From: Massospora cicadina
Taxonomy: Eukaryota; Entomophthoromycota; Entomophthoromycetes; Entomophthorales; Entomophthoraceae
Assembly (NCBI GenBank): GCA_022478985.1
Contig: JAKSZP010014859.1
Location: forward strand, 18,995-82,994
Direction of reading: 5' to 3'
DNA length: 64,000 nucleotides
This document shows positions 20,484 through 31,913 of this stretch, piece after piece. How positions within the stretch are numbered: position 1 is the first letter of the stretch; each line of letters opens with the position of its first letter. The notes beneath the pieces were generated by a model. The model ran no database searches. It saw nothing but the letters and a program-made list of their open reading frames with translations, and had not been told where the DNA came from. Made by a program: the position numbers and the translations under genes.

Positions 20484-20829
20484 TTCTTGTTCAGTTCACT
20501 TTTTGATTTAAAAAGTGATGTATATGAGAGAGAAAAAAGCCAATTATGCTAGAGGAGACATTTTTAAAAATAATTGGATTTTTGATTCAGTTTTGATTTA
20601 GATAAAATTGTTAAATACCTGAATGACCACTAACCACTTAACAAAACCATTTAAAATATCAAATCAGCTGAATATCAAACTACTCAGCTGTAACAATATA
20701 GTGAATACCATCAAAGTATATATTGGATTTTCACTTGTTACATATAAAACTTTTTATTTTACCATTAAAATAATATTTTTTAAAATTCATAAACCTTCTT
20801 AAGCATGCACACAACAACTCACTAAAGTT

Positions 20830-22110
20830 TCATCACAATTGGATGAATGGTATAGAATGCATTTGGGACATACAGACAGACAAAGATACAGATGGACATT
20901 CATTTTTAACCAACTTTGAAAAAGAAGGAGGTTATCAATTCGACCTGTATGTTTTTTTAGATGTTTATTCGCGCATAACTGAAAATACTGGGCCTATTTT
21001 GATCATCGTCTCCAAAATCGAGGATGCTCCAATTTAGGTCCCATTTTACTTTTGTAAGTATTGGGCAAGTATAAGCCTATTAATTTAGTAAATATATCAA
21101 ATTGGGCTCGGAAGCGATAGATACTTGTGGGACTAACACAACTCCGGATAAACGTTTTTCCGGCATCAGTCAAGTGATAGCTTCGAAGCACTTTTGATAT
21201 GTCCTATGGCTGGGGGGTATGTTCAAAATTCAGTCAGTATGAGCTCATAGCGGGATGAGCTTAAATCATTATAGAGGCTATCATTTTTGCATGATTTAAG
21301 CAATAAAATCATCTAAATTTAATAAAATGGATTATTTTAGATAACGATCAATAAATTTACTTAGCTTGACTATTAAAAGCAACCAAATCTAATAAAATGA
21401 ATTATTGTAAATGGTGATCAGTAAATTTGGCATACGTTGACCAATAAAGTCATCTAAATTTAATAAAATGAGTATTGTAGATGGTGATCTGTAACTTTAG
21501 TATAATTTGACCAATAAAATCAACTAAATTTAATAAAATGAGTTATTATAATATTTGTTTATAAGATACTATATATAAAATATATATAATGAGTTTTATT
21601 TTTAGAGAAAAAACAAGGGGCCAAAAAGGATATATATAGATAGTAATATTTAATAAAAGTAGGAAAAAGAGCCATTTTTAAAAATGCACTAATTTTTTAG
21701 GGGAAAAGAGCTAGGAATAAAGGTTTTTGGGAAAAAAGAACCTTCTCAAAAAAATTTTGGGAAAAAAAGAGCCTCCTTTAAAAAAAGCTCTAAAAAGTAT
21801 GCTATGATTGAGAAAATATACCTCCTCAATAAAACCCTTTTTTGAAGTTGGCGCCATATTTTGACAAACTTATAATAGCCATTTATAATTTATATACTCA
21901 GTACTATTTATATTAGGATGCTTATAGTTTACACTTGGACCCAATCCAGACATAAAATATAATTTGTATTTGTGAGCAAAATTCTATAATTAAATTTAAA
22001 ATATGGTGCCAACTTCAAAAAGGGTTTTATTGAGTAATCTTAATTTCTCAATTATTTCATAATTTTTAGAGCTTTTTTTAAATGAGGTTCTTTTTTCCCC
22101 AAAGTTTTTT
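20830..22110 (+). repeat. Mosaic repeat: S segment, about 70-bp tandem array, fold-back end
   Basis: S segment (about 20908-21140, with ggacc-like and gaggatgctccaat marks) is shared with 24140-24360 and 57575-57731. A degenerate tandem array follows, whose units include accaataaaatcatctaaat (21290-21560), then AT-rich DNA. A fold-back closes the element: arms at about 21756-21862 and 21998-22104 pair over about 105 bp around a 135-bp spacer. No gene. Confidence 0.7.
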
Positions 22111-22117
22111 TATATAT

Positions 22118-22450
22118 AAACATAATAAAAGCAAGTGTTTATGTATGTGCAATGCCCATCCAAAACTACAGCATGTAGAATCTTGAAAATTTGGATATAA
22201 GTGGATGGGATAAAGTCCTTATGAACCTCAAAGCCAGAATTTTAATTTTATAATAAAATAAAAAGCTTTATATGTAAGGAGTGAAAATGCTATATATTTC
22301 ATAGTATTTGGTATATTGTTACAGCTGAGCAGTTTAATATTTAGTTGGTTCAAAATTTTCAAATTTACCTTCCAGGCTAGCTAAAGCTTTGAAATCTGGC
22401 ACAATTATATATCTCCAATGACAGTACAATAATCTATTAGAAAAATTACA
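22118..22450 (+). repeat. Interspersed repeat R
   Basis: Starts ataataaaagcaagtgttt and then matches the reverse complement of 10780-11095 for over 300 bp, but lacks the microsatellite/palindrome end. No ORF. Confidence 0.75.
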
Positions 22451-22479
22451 AAAAGTATTGTTTTTTCAAAAAAGCTATT

Positions 22480-23600
22480 ATCTGACATAGATATGTCTTA
22501 TTACTGGGATAAGTTCAAAATATGAAGTATTAAATGATATCATAGTGTGAAAACCTTTAGTATTGTATAGTAATTAGTAAGTTTAGTATTTGATAATTGA
22601 ACCAATTAAATAAACTAAGTAAATAAAGTTAAATATAAGTATTATAAATGGCAATTAGTAAGTTTATTAAAGATAATCAAACCAATTAAATCACCAAAAT
22701 AAATAATTTAAATGAAGTAATATAGATGGCAAGGGGGTGTGGCATAGTCAGGAGGGCATCCCACTATCACCCCTCATGTCATGGGTTCAAATCCTGTCAT
22801 GACAAAAATTGCATTAATTGCATTTCTGTGCCAAGAGGATATCAATACATGTGGATTTGCACACCATGCCTCAGTCTGACCAAGCGAATCAGTGAAGTAA
22901 GATTCATGTAATCCTGGCCAATCAGAACATGTGCAGGAAAAGTTTTACCCCCAGTACTTGGGATTTGTCCTCCACTACTATATTGTCACTTCCTACTCCC
23001 TATCCTCTCTATTGGTGCGGTATATTTGTCCCAATGTCTGCCCACCTCAAATAAAATTAATATAGATTGCAATTAGTGTGTTTAGTGCTGGTAATTAAAC
23101 CAATTAAATAACCTAAATAAATAAATAAATAAGTAAATTAAATGAGGCATTATAGATGGTCATTAGAATGTTTAGTATTTATTTGAACCAATCAAATCAG
23201 CTAACTAAATAGATTAAATAAAGTATTATAGATGGCTATCTTTTTATTTAGTATAAGATTGGACCAATCAAATTCAGACAAATAAATAAAACCAAGTATT
23301 GTATATAGCCATAGTTAATTTAAGTATGAAATTGGACCAATCAAATCACAGAAATAACCATCAACCTCTTACTCAAAATCACTTAGCCTATCAAACAAAA
23401 AATAATATCAAACTGCTCAGTCAAAATAGTATATCAATTCTAATTTAGTCTTATATACCATTTTTATATATTATATTATTTATATTTGTCTTTCTATGAG
23501 TGAAAGATAAGGAAAACCACCCAGTGTTGATTCTCCATATTCATAATTTTTTTGTAATAAGTTTGGTTATTTTTGGTCATTTTTTAGGAGAAATTATGAA
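22480..23600 (+). repeat. Large interspersed repeat with about 70-75-bp tandem units
   Basis: Starts tgacatagatatgtcttatt and carries degenerate units containing attgaaccaattaaat and agtattatagatggc. It ends in a unique segment (ccaaactgctcag-like to taggagaaattatga). The same structure occurs at 42173-43030. Interrupted by SINE-b at 22733-23058. Confidence 0.7.
22733..23058 (+). mobile_element. SINE-b
   Basis: A 326-bp SINE flanked by a 15-bp target duplication (taatatagatggcaa at 22718-22732, taatatagattgcaa at 23059-23073). The tRNA-like head has A-box-like tggcatagtcagga and a B box gggttcaaatcc. The tail ggtgcggtatatttgtccca, then cccacctcaaataaaatta, is the tail common to the other SINE families. 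Confidence 0.88.
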
Positions 23601-23604
23601 ACAG

Positions 23605-25345
23605 ATATATATAATGATAAAAGCAAGTGTGTGTGCATATGCGCAATGCCCAGCCAAAACTATGGCATACAAAGCTTTAAATTTTGGTTATATATGGATG
23701 ATAAAGGGGTTTGTGTGCACCTCAAAGCTGGATCTTTAATATTCACAATAAACTAAAAAGTTTAATATGTAAGATGTACAATTTTAATATATTTTTGATA
23801 GAATTCAGTATATTGGTACAGCTAAACTTTTAGTATTTGGTTGATCAATAGGTTAAATAGTTTTGGCAAACGGTTGGTGGGTTTATTTGATTAATAAGCT
23901 TGATTGTTTTAGTAAGCAGTTATTGATTGGTTTATTCAATAAGTTGATTTGTTTTTATAAGTTGTTAATGTTTTTTGCATTTGGTTGATTTAAAGATACA
24001 ACAATTGGTTTTGGCTGGATGGGTGTTTGGTGGATTTAGAGTTGATTTAATAGGCTCAATGGTTTCAGGTAAATGGTTAATTTTTTAGTTAATTATGATA
24101 TGTTTAATTGGTTTTGGGTGATTGGTTGGTAATTAAACAACTTTGAAAAAAAGAAGGTTCTCAATTTGACCTGTATATATTTTTTCTATATTTTCACGCA
24201 TAACTCTGAAACTACTGGACCAATTCAGTTTGTTTCTTTCTCAAAAATAGAGGGTGCTCCATCTTAGATTCCACTTTACTTTTGTAAGTATTTTTTAGTA
24301 TATGCCCATTAATTTCAGTAAGTATATTAAAATGGACCATAAGCAATGGATTTTGATTGCGGGAATGTTCATTGCTAGGTAAGCTTGCTTCTTGCATTGG
24401 TGAAGCAGTAGTTTCAACTTAACTTTTGCTATAATATATGGCCTATAGTTGGGGATATGTTCAAAATCCAGGCAAGAATGATATCATAGTGCAACAAACA
24501 TAAATCATTATAGATGCATATCTATTCTGCATAGTTTGACCAAAAAAATAAATCTAATAAAATAAATTATTGTAGATGTCAATCAGTAAATTAGTTAGAT
24601 TTATTAATAAAAATTAACCAAATTTAATAGATTAAAGTATTAGTATTTGTTTATAAGAGGGTGGTTAGACTGGCAGGTAAAGCTGCATCCACCTTAGTGC
24701 AGGTTTCAAGTTTGAAACCTGTACTGGCTAGAAAAAATTCTCAGTGTGGTATATTTGTCCCAAGGTCGACCCACCTCTAATATAAAAGTATTAGTTTATA
24801 AGATACTATATATAATATATACACAATGATTTTTATTATTGCTGAAGTAGTGAATTACAAAAATGATATATAAAGATAGCGATGAATTAAATTAAATATT
24901 GGGAAAATACTGTTAAAAATGCACTAAATTTTTTTGGGGGAAAAAGAACTGGCTTTAAAGTTTTTTTTTTTGGGGGGGGGGAAACTGGCTTCAAAAAATT
25001 GGGAAAAATGAACCTCCTACAAAAAAGGGATCTAAAACTATGAAATAATTGAAAAACTTTGAATACTTAAGTATCCTTTTAGAAGTTGGTGCTTTCTTCC
25101 AACCTATCTTTTAGAATTTTGTCCACAGATATAAATTGAAGCTTATATAAAATTGGGTCTAAGTGTAAACTATATGCAACTTAGAATATATAGTGCTGAG
25201 TACACATATTTATAAATGCTTATCTAATGAAGTTTAAAATATAATGTTGAATTAAATATGGTTTTATTAAGTATTTATAATTTCTCAATTATTTTATACT
25301 TTTTAAAGATTTTTTAAAGGTGGTTCTTTTTTCCCAAAAAGTATT
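23605..25345 (+). repeat. Longest copy of the mosaic repeat (R head to fold-back)
   Basis: In order: R head (23605-23850); about 44-bp degenerate tandem array with ggttggtgg/gattcaatag-type units (23850-24135); S segment (24136-24360); about 70-bp array (24480-24657); SINE-a insertion; AT-rich part with a T-run/G-run (24960-24981); fold-back arms near 25000-25110 and 25230-25345. The array from 23850, the S segment and the later parts recur in the same order elsewhere. No gene. Confidence 0.65.
24658..24783 (+). mobile_element. SINE-a, full length
   Basis: Head gggtggttagactggcaggt, B box region ttcaagtttgaaacc, and tail gtgtggtatatttgtccc, gtcgacccacct. Flanking DNA repeats as aagtattagt...ttataag on both sides, giving a target duplication with a small indel. 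Confidence 0.8.
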
Positions 25346-25354
25346 TTAATTCTA

Positions 25355-25647
25355 AGGGAGGATACCCCAGTGGTAGAGTGTGGACCCTCTACCATTGCCT
25401 CCCGAGTTCAATCCCAGTAATGGACTTTAGGTAGGGGATGATTTTGACTGTGTTGGTTTTGCGTGCCAATGCCCCGAACTGAGATAGCAAATAGCAAAGG
25501 CGGTCCATGGAGTTCCTGGCCTATCATACGCCGCGCATGGAGGTTTTCCAGGTTTTATCCTCCTTTCCCATTTTCTTCACTTCCCTAATTGGTGCGGTAC
25601 TGTCCCCAGGTCAGCCCACCTCAAATAAAATTTAAAATTTAAAATTT
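25355..25647 (+). mobile_element. SINE-c, copy 1
   Basis: A 293-bp SINE with a perfect 19-bp target duplication, aaaaagtattttaattcta, at 25336-25354 and 25648-25666. The tRNA-like head (ccccagtggtagagtgtgg, gagttcaatccc) and a body with gtccatggagttcctggcct precede the common tail ggtgcggtactgtccccagg, cagcccacctcaaataaaa, then aatttaaa repeats. Confidence 0.92.
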
Positions 25648-25789
25648 AAAAAGTATTTTAATTCTAGTAATTGCAAATATTCTACTTTATAAGCTGATCA
25701 GTATTAAGCTACTAAAATTATTGGTGACTAAGTGTAAATCTGGGGGAGCGCCCCCTATGTTTGGATTAAGAGGTGTTCTTTTTCCCATC

Positions 25790-26560
25790 CAAGAAGGGGC
25801 TAAGAAGGGTCTAGTACTAAAAAAAAAGGGGGGGGGGGGCTAAGAAGGCCAGAGGCCCCCCTTGTCTCCCAGGGTAACCTCACTCATGTGGTTGACAAGC
25901 AGTGGGTCACCACTTACCCTTTAAACCCCCGCCATCCATTCCAGTATTTCTTTCAAATGAATTAATACTACAAATCAAGAAAATTTGTGCCAAGCTATTA
26001 GAGATTTGGCGTTCTCATGGGACAAAAGGTTCAAATGAAGTTGATGGTCACAAGCCTTCAGCATCAAGGCCAGATAGTCCTAAACAGTCAGCAACAGAGC
26101 CTAATGGGTGCATACTTTTGGTGGATAAAAAGTTCAGAGTTATATCTCTGGCAAAAACTCACTGATGGCATCAGGTTATTGGGAAATTCTGCCATGAGTT
26201 TGAAACCTCACTAGAAGCATCAAAAGTCACTTCTGACATACCTTGCTTGGCCAAACGGATGCTGGAGTGACTGGAAGCAGGCAAGCTGATCATCCTGAAC
26301 CCGTTCCTGACCTAAGGGGACTGCCCCTATGTGTAGTGGCCTTGGGAGATTCTGCTGCCCCTTGGGTGAGATTCCATCAATTCAGTCACTGAAATTAAAG
26401 TAAATTGGCAATTTTGGGCATTTGGACAAACTGACAGTGACTCAGCCTGCCACTGACACTTTCAATTTTGGTTCTAAGTAAAAAGTTCAGGTTTTCACCC
26501 CACTCACTCAAAGTTCTCTGAGTTAGATCAATTCTTGAGGACCCTAAATTTTGCGCTTTC
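25790..26560 (+). other. Coding-like segment of unknown family (U), copy 1
   Basis: More GC-rich than its surroundings and partly open (25902-26165). It aligns loosely with 44100-44600 (shared catgtggt[at]ga, atggncanaag and ctatgtg marks). It may be a piece of a LINE ORF1 N-terminus or another retroelement gag. It starts after an A-run/G-run (25818-25838). Not identified. Confidence 0.35.
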
Positions 26561-26798
26561 CTAAGCTATTTCTCAAATTTATTGTTTATTTAAGCAGTAG
26601 TAACAAACTTATATAATTAATGGTCAATTTTCTTATTCCAAATTAACAAAATTTATGCACCCTAAATTCAGTTTTATTTAACTATGACGAAATTCAAACC
26701 TCCCATTCCAATCTCACTTTTCCCAGTCCCTAAAGCCATGGGGCCTATAGCTGTGTCAGCCTAGTTTGTTGCCAGGTTGTTATTTACTATTATGGCCT

Positions 26799-27681
26799 TG
26801 TAAGGAGAGTGTCTGTAACTATTTCATTTCCAGCGAGGTGGTGTGAAATGAACAGCAAAACTGCCAGGGAACCAGTCATTAGGAGTATGGTAAACATGGC
26901 ACCGCAGAGGATGCTGAAGCCAAAGTAACCCAGGGCAAGGGTGTACAATGTGGTGTATAGTAATTGGTAACAATAAAAAGCAACACTTGGGTGGACCCCA
27001 AAGGGGAGTCCAAACCCAAGCGGAGATCTGTGCTGGAGTGCGTGGGTGCCTCATTCTGGTGGGGACCAAGGGGCCTAGCAGTGCACGAGATCTGGTGGAT
27101 AAATTTATGTAAATAAAATGGCTAACGTTGTTAGAGACCTCCCTGAGGAGGTCAACACACAATTTCACCCAGGAACCATATTTAAAAAGTGTAAACTAAT
27201 GGGAGATTTTCTAAGGAAATTGACCAACAAAGAAAGTTAGTCTCATAAAAAATACTAAACTAAGGGGCGAATATTCAATCAGGGGAAATGGTGCTATACC
27301 TAAGTGAACCAATAGCACACCCTAACATCAGCCAGGGTGCTGCAGCTTGATATTGACCAAACTTGAGTTATGGATTGCAGGCAAAGCTGCTCAAATTTTG
27401 AAATTTTGAAAAGCAAACAGGATTTGGAACATAGTTTTCTGGGCAACCAAATCAAACTATCATTATTGGTGATATAGCTGGTGCGTTTACCCCTTGCTGT
27501 AACTCAGGGGTGACGTTATGAACATCCCCAGGACCAACCTAGGCATATCTCACCTGCACCCATCGTTGATCCAGGGTACTTTTGAGTTAAGGAAGGCCTT
27601 TCAACATGACCTTTTTGGCCTCTTGATGACCAACTTTATCCTTACAATTAGTGCCCTCAATTATGTCATGGATCCATGACA
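26799..27681 (-). repeat. 3' LTR of the chromovirus
   Basis: 883 bp. It begins (minus strand) with the 18-bp perfect palindrome tgtcatggatccatgaca and ends cttaca. The last part of the pol frame reads into it (stop at 27587). Adjacent on the internal side is the polypurine tract aaaagaaggagaggg (27686-27700 on the opposite strand). Confidence 0.93.
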
Positions 27682-27990
27682 TTACCCTCTCCTTCTTTTG
27701 GGGATCCACCATCTCCTGGAGCTTTTTCCAAAGAAAAGTTTTGTGAGCTGGGGCCAACTTCATGGCAGCAATGGCTTGCTTTAGCTTGGATCCTGCAGCC
27801 TCAGGGAAACGCTCATGGAAAATTTTCAATAAGATCTTGGGCATGGGTGCAGTCATGCGCTGGTACCCAACTGTTCTCTGCTGCATCAAATAACTTTTAG
27901 AATACAAGATACTCAAGTATTCTTCTTACACAATTTGAGGCTACAATTTCCTCCACTTTCCACTCTGGTGCATCATCAATGAGATAAGAC
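27587..27990 (-). pseudogene. Chromovirus integrase C-terminus with chromodomain
   Basis: Reads EWKVEEIVAS...RRILEYLV, one stop, then FDAAENSWVPAHDC and AQDLIENF: a chromodomain (aromatic cage region and W-V-P turn visible), which in chromoviruses directs integration to marked chromatin. After a frame change a basic extension (27916-27587) crosses the polypurine tract and continues about 31 codons into the 3' LTR. The same extension is open in the other LTR copy, so it is probably genuine coding sequence. Confidence 0.8.
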
Positions 27991-28089
27991 TCTGGATTCT
28001 CTGTTGGGGGCCCTTAAACAACGTAAGCTTACTTTCATGGAAGACAGCAAAAATTTGGAATGGAGGGGGTAGATATAACTTATATTAGG

Positions 28090-29380
28090 CGTGGCCCACC
28101 TTTCTGACAATGCGGTATGGCCCTATCCTCTTTGGTCCCAGTTTTTTATATGGTTGCTTTATTGAGATGTTTTTAGCACCCTTTCATCACAAGTCCTGCT
28201 TCATAGTACGCTGGACCAGCTTGTCTCTTACCGTCCACATTATCCTTGTAAGCTTTCATGGCTGCATCCAAAATTGGTGTTCACCATTTGGTGTACTTTC
28301 TTGATTGTTTTGCAAAGTCCACCACCGCTTCCACAATGGATCCACAATTGGGCTCCATGTTGAAGGTGGGATTAAAGACATAGTTGGAGAAGAAGGGAGA
28401 ACAACCAATGGATGCATGTTGGGCGTTGGTATAACTAAATTGAGCCAGGGAGAGATGAAAACCCAATATGAATTATCCGTGGCATTGTAACACAGCAGAA
28501 ACTGTTCCACGAACTGATTCACTCGTTCAGTCTGCCCGTCTAATTGGGAATGATAGGCAGTTGAATGGCAAGAGATAATCTGAAGAGTCTTACACAACTC
28601 TTCTCAGGAGACCAAGGTAATCTGGGGTCCACAATCGCTGATTATTTCTTGGGGAACCCCATGAAGGGCAAAAACTTGTGAAACAAAAAGCCTAGCCATC
28701 TCAGCTGTGGTTAAGGTGGTCCTGAAGGGAATAAAGTAAGCGAACTTTAAAACTGGTCTACTACTAACATGATGGCATCGTAGCCTTCAGATGCAGGAAG
28801 ATTCACAATGAAATCCACCATTAAGGAAGTCCAAGAACCTTCAGCATTTTGGACTGGTACCAATAACCCTGCGAGGGGCTGGAAACTCAGCTTCATTTGA
28901 TTTCAGACCAAGAACTCCTTACAATACCTGACCACCTGCATGGTATATCCCTTACAATTGTATGTGTGGCAAATTAGCTACAGAGACTTTTCCTTTCAAG
29001 GATGGTCAACATTGATTCTGTCATGATGGTCCAGGATGATTTTCAGGAGAAGTGGTCCAGCAGGAACCCATAGGCGCCCCAAGAACCGCACCATCTCATC
29101 CTTCACATGGCGACCTCTAATAATGTCCTCATGAATCAACTCACTTTTGGAAAATACTATAGTATCAGCAGCTAACAAAGGCTGTGAAAGGACTACCTTT
29201 CTGAACATACCATATTCCTCCACATTTTCCAGAGGAGCAAGCGCTGGCCCATGGGCCAAAGGAGAATGGAGTTGAAGCACAATTTTACATAGCAGAGTAA
29301 CCAAGTGGGTGTTATGTACTTCTATCTCTTTAGGATTGGGAGCTAGTGCAGGATTTTGGCTCAATGAATCCACCAAACCA
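28090..29380 (-). pseudogene. Chromovirus integrase
   Basis: From the N-terminal side: the end of an RNase H/spacer segment (VDSLSQNPAL), a decayed HHCC zinc region (LLKIILDHHDRINVDHP, about 29050-28996), the first catalytic Asp block with GYDAIMLVVDQF (about 28790-28755), a second Asp block near IVDPRLPWSPE, and the Glu block HSQLDGQTERVNQFVEQFL (about 28550-28500). Then comes the YTNAQHASIGCSPFF-type segment and a GPYRIV-like module near 28120. At least eight stops or shifts. Confidence 0.85.
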
Positions 29381-29399
29381 TTCTCCTTACCCTTTGTAA

Positions 29400-29829
29400 A
29401 CTTATTTGAAAATGAAAATTGGGCCAGGGTTTCATACCAGCGGGTCTGCTATGGGGTCAAGACATGAGGTTCGTGGTAATACAACAAGGAACGTGATCTG
29501 TACATACACAGAAGGGTTAGAGAGAATGCAAGTGATAACGCCAATAAATCAGCGCCTCAACTGCTGCTAATAACTCTTTATCATATATGGCGTATTTAAC
29601 TCAGGCATAGACATCTTCTTGGAAAATATTCCACTGAATGCTCTAATCCGTCTTTACCTACTTGTAATAGGGCTGCCGCTATGGTGAATTTGGAGGCATA
29701 AGAAGCAACAATAAACTCCTTTTTGGAGCCTACATGGTGAAGGACGGGCATGAACAACAGGGTGCACTTTACCACTTGGAAGGCATCCTGAAAAGATGGG
29801 GACCACTGGAGCACTTTTACCCCACCCAC
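29400..29829 (-). pseudogene. Chromovirus RNase H
   Basis: 29829-29596 reads VLQWSPSFQDAF...PVLHHVGSKKEFIVASYASKFTIAAALLQ. The position that normally holds the first catalytic Asp (ETDAS) reads ASYAS, so activity would be lost. Downstream, near 29510-29400, is a YTDH...TPQQTRWYETLAQF segment typical of the end of RNase H in this group. Confidence 0.75.
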
Positions 29830-30560
29830 CTTAGATAAGGGATACCACTTCAGAAAGATTTGGTGTGAATTTCTTAAGAAACGTACACGTCACCAAAAAA
29901 ACTCCTCAATTCCTTGACTGAAGTTGAGGTGGGCCACTCGCAAATTGCCTTCTACTTGTTTGGAGTTATCATGTGGCCTTGGAAAAACACAACGTCACCT
30001 AGGAAGGTGATCTGGGACTTAAAGAACTCACACTTAATGATTTTTAGCGTAAGGTTGGCCGCCCTCAAACTCTCCACCACTTGCTGTAGTGTATAGCATG
30101 GGACTCTTGATTGGGGGAAAACACTAGAATATCATCCATGTAGGCTACCTTTCAAACACCCAGTAGGCCCCCAAGGCCGCATCAATACGGCGTTAAAAGA
30201 TAGCTGCCACATTCTTATGCCCAAAGGGTCTAATCTGGAACTTAAAGATTCCTTTTCAGGTACGGGTTGCAGTTAGCCACTCTTAGCTCTTCTTGATCCT
30301 AATCTGATTGAACGTGTTTAAACAGTCCATTTTGTAGAAGACTTTTGATTCTCCACATAGCAAGCAATCTGAAAATCTAACGGGATGGTATGCAAGTCTG
30401 GTACTGTGAAGTTGTTGAGATTCCCATAGTCTACACATGGGCATAAAGTACCATCTGACTTTTCCACAAAGAGAAGTGGAGAGCATAACAGGGAGGTACG
30501 CTGAAACATCATGCCTCTAGCTAAATACTCTGTAAACTACACATCTAATGCCGCTTCCTC
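29830..30560 (-). pseudogene. Chromovirus reverse transcriptase
   Basis: SPLLFVEKSDGTLCPCVDYGNLNNFTV (about 30480-30400) is the fingers/palm start, and the catalytic YMDD lies at 30142-30131 followed by ILVFSPNQE. Then comes the connection segment with KCEFFKSQITFLGD-like residues. Stops at several points. The YMDD box itself is intact. Confidence 0.88.
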
Positions 30561-30814
30561 TCATACAGTCAAAGGGTAAATGGGAGAAGATATATGCACC
30601 AGATCAATGGTGATCTTGAACTTACAATCAAAAACTCTTAATTAGATGTAGTACATTGGCTGACGCCGCATCAACAAAGCTTCCAACCCTCCAGATAGGA
30701 AGGTAAGGGTACCTCCAAAGAGGGCTTCAGCAGTGGGGCAAGACTGAGAGTGTGTATATTGGTCCAGTGGGGCAGAACTCCCTGAGAGTTCTCTTTAAAC
30801 AAATGGACAACTAA

Positions 30815-31159
30815 TTAATGACTATCCTTCAAATTTAAGTAAAAGGTATTGTATTTCAAGTTGGTTCTGATATCAAACTTTTGCACCACTCTACACCCAA
30901 AATATTGGCACAGAAGGTTTTTAATGGCTTGGAATCGGTCCACCAAATGATATTTGCAAATTTGATAATACACTAACCCAAGAACCTTCAGTGTAGGAAT
31001 ACTTTGAGAAGCCCCTCCCCTAACAATACCACCTGGCAAGTAATTCAACTCAAGGTAGTCAGCTAGGTATTGGTCAATAAAATTCTCAGAGGCGCTTGTA
31101 TCCACCAAAATAGTTGTGCGGATTTTTTCTAAAGGACTTAAAAGGGTAGCAGTCAACAA
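30815..31159 (-). pseudogene. Chromovirus protease region
   Basis: 115-codon open block with TTILVDTSASENFIDQYLADY. This is the retropepsin active-site loop, where DSGA has become DTSA. It continues with a VLGLVYYQI-like beta strand. Upstream, 31160-31913 should hold gag, but no gag or zinc knuckle can be seen there. Confidence 0.75.
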
Positions 31160-31913
31160 AAATATCTTGAATTATTTTTATTCAAAGACGAAAAACGCCA
31201 GCACCTCCCCAGAAAACTCTTGATCAGGAATAAGCCTGCCTTAGGGTACAATACACATCATAGAATAGAGTGGGATAGTGTATATCTTACTACTGAGGTC
31301 AAATATCACACCTTAACTTCAGCAGTTGCTTAAACATCTTATATTAAAGAAGTAACTACTTTTCCACCGCCTGTGTTCTGCGGATCATGGTTGGGGTCAA
31401 GAGCGAGTCTCTGGGGTGATTTGGTATACTGAAATGGATTCCAGTTTAGAGCTACAAGAGTAATAGTAGGCTCATTTCTATATAAGAAATTAGCATTACA
31501 AAGTGCGCTTTGAAATGTGAATAACCCATACCCATTTTGGCAGCAGATTATGCTTTGTTATCCAAGACCATACCCACCAGGACTTTTGTCAATGACCCCA
31601 CCTGCTAATCCAAACGTGAGGCTGAGAAAATTCATTTTCATTATATAGTTTTTATTAATTTTTGGGGAAAGTTGGGAAATCACAACACTCAGATTGAAAA
31701 ACACCCAAATTCACCAGATATTAGCAAGAAAAATGAATTCTTCCTAATTGGAGGTAGCAGGGATAACGCCAGGATGTAACAACCATTGGCAAAATGAGAA
31801 AATGGTGGTGTGCTCCACTGCGGCCATGACCAACAGCTGGCACACCCAATATACACTTTTCAAAAGCCCCACATGGATAATTTTTGGACATAAAAAGTTG
31901 ATTGGTCAACCAA

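Larger units (their letters stand above)
12234..20537 (-). mobile_element. LINE family A, copy A2 (full length)
   Basis: About 8.3-kb LINE on the minus strand bounded by a perfect 16-bp target duplication, agccaattatgctaga, at 12218-12233 and 20538-20553. The 3' end is a short A-run after aataaagtatggagttcat. Order 5' to 3': ORF1 (N-terminal segment, Trp/Gly-Phe repeats, basic nucleic-acid-binding region with CCHC knuckle, Lys-rich tail), then ORF2 (endonuclease, RT, thumb, zinc finger). The frames carry scattered stops and shifts, but it is the best preserved of four family-A copies here. An antisense SINE-d interrupts ORF2 at 14517-14817. Confidence 0.92.
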
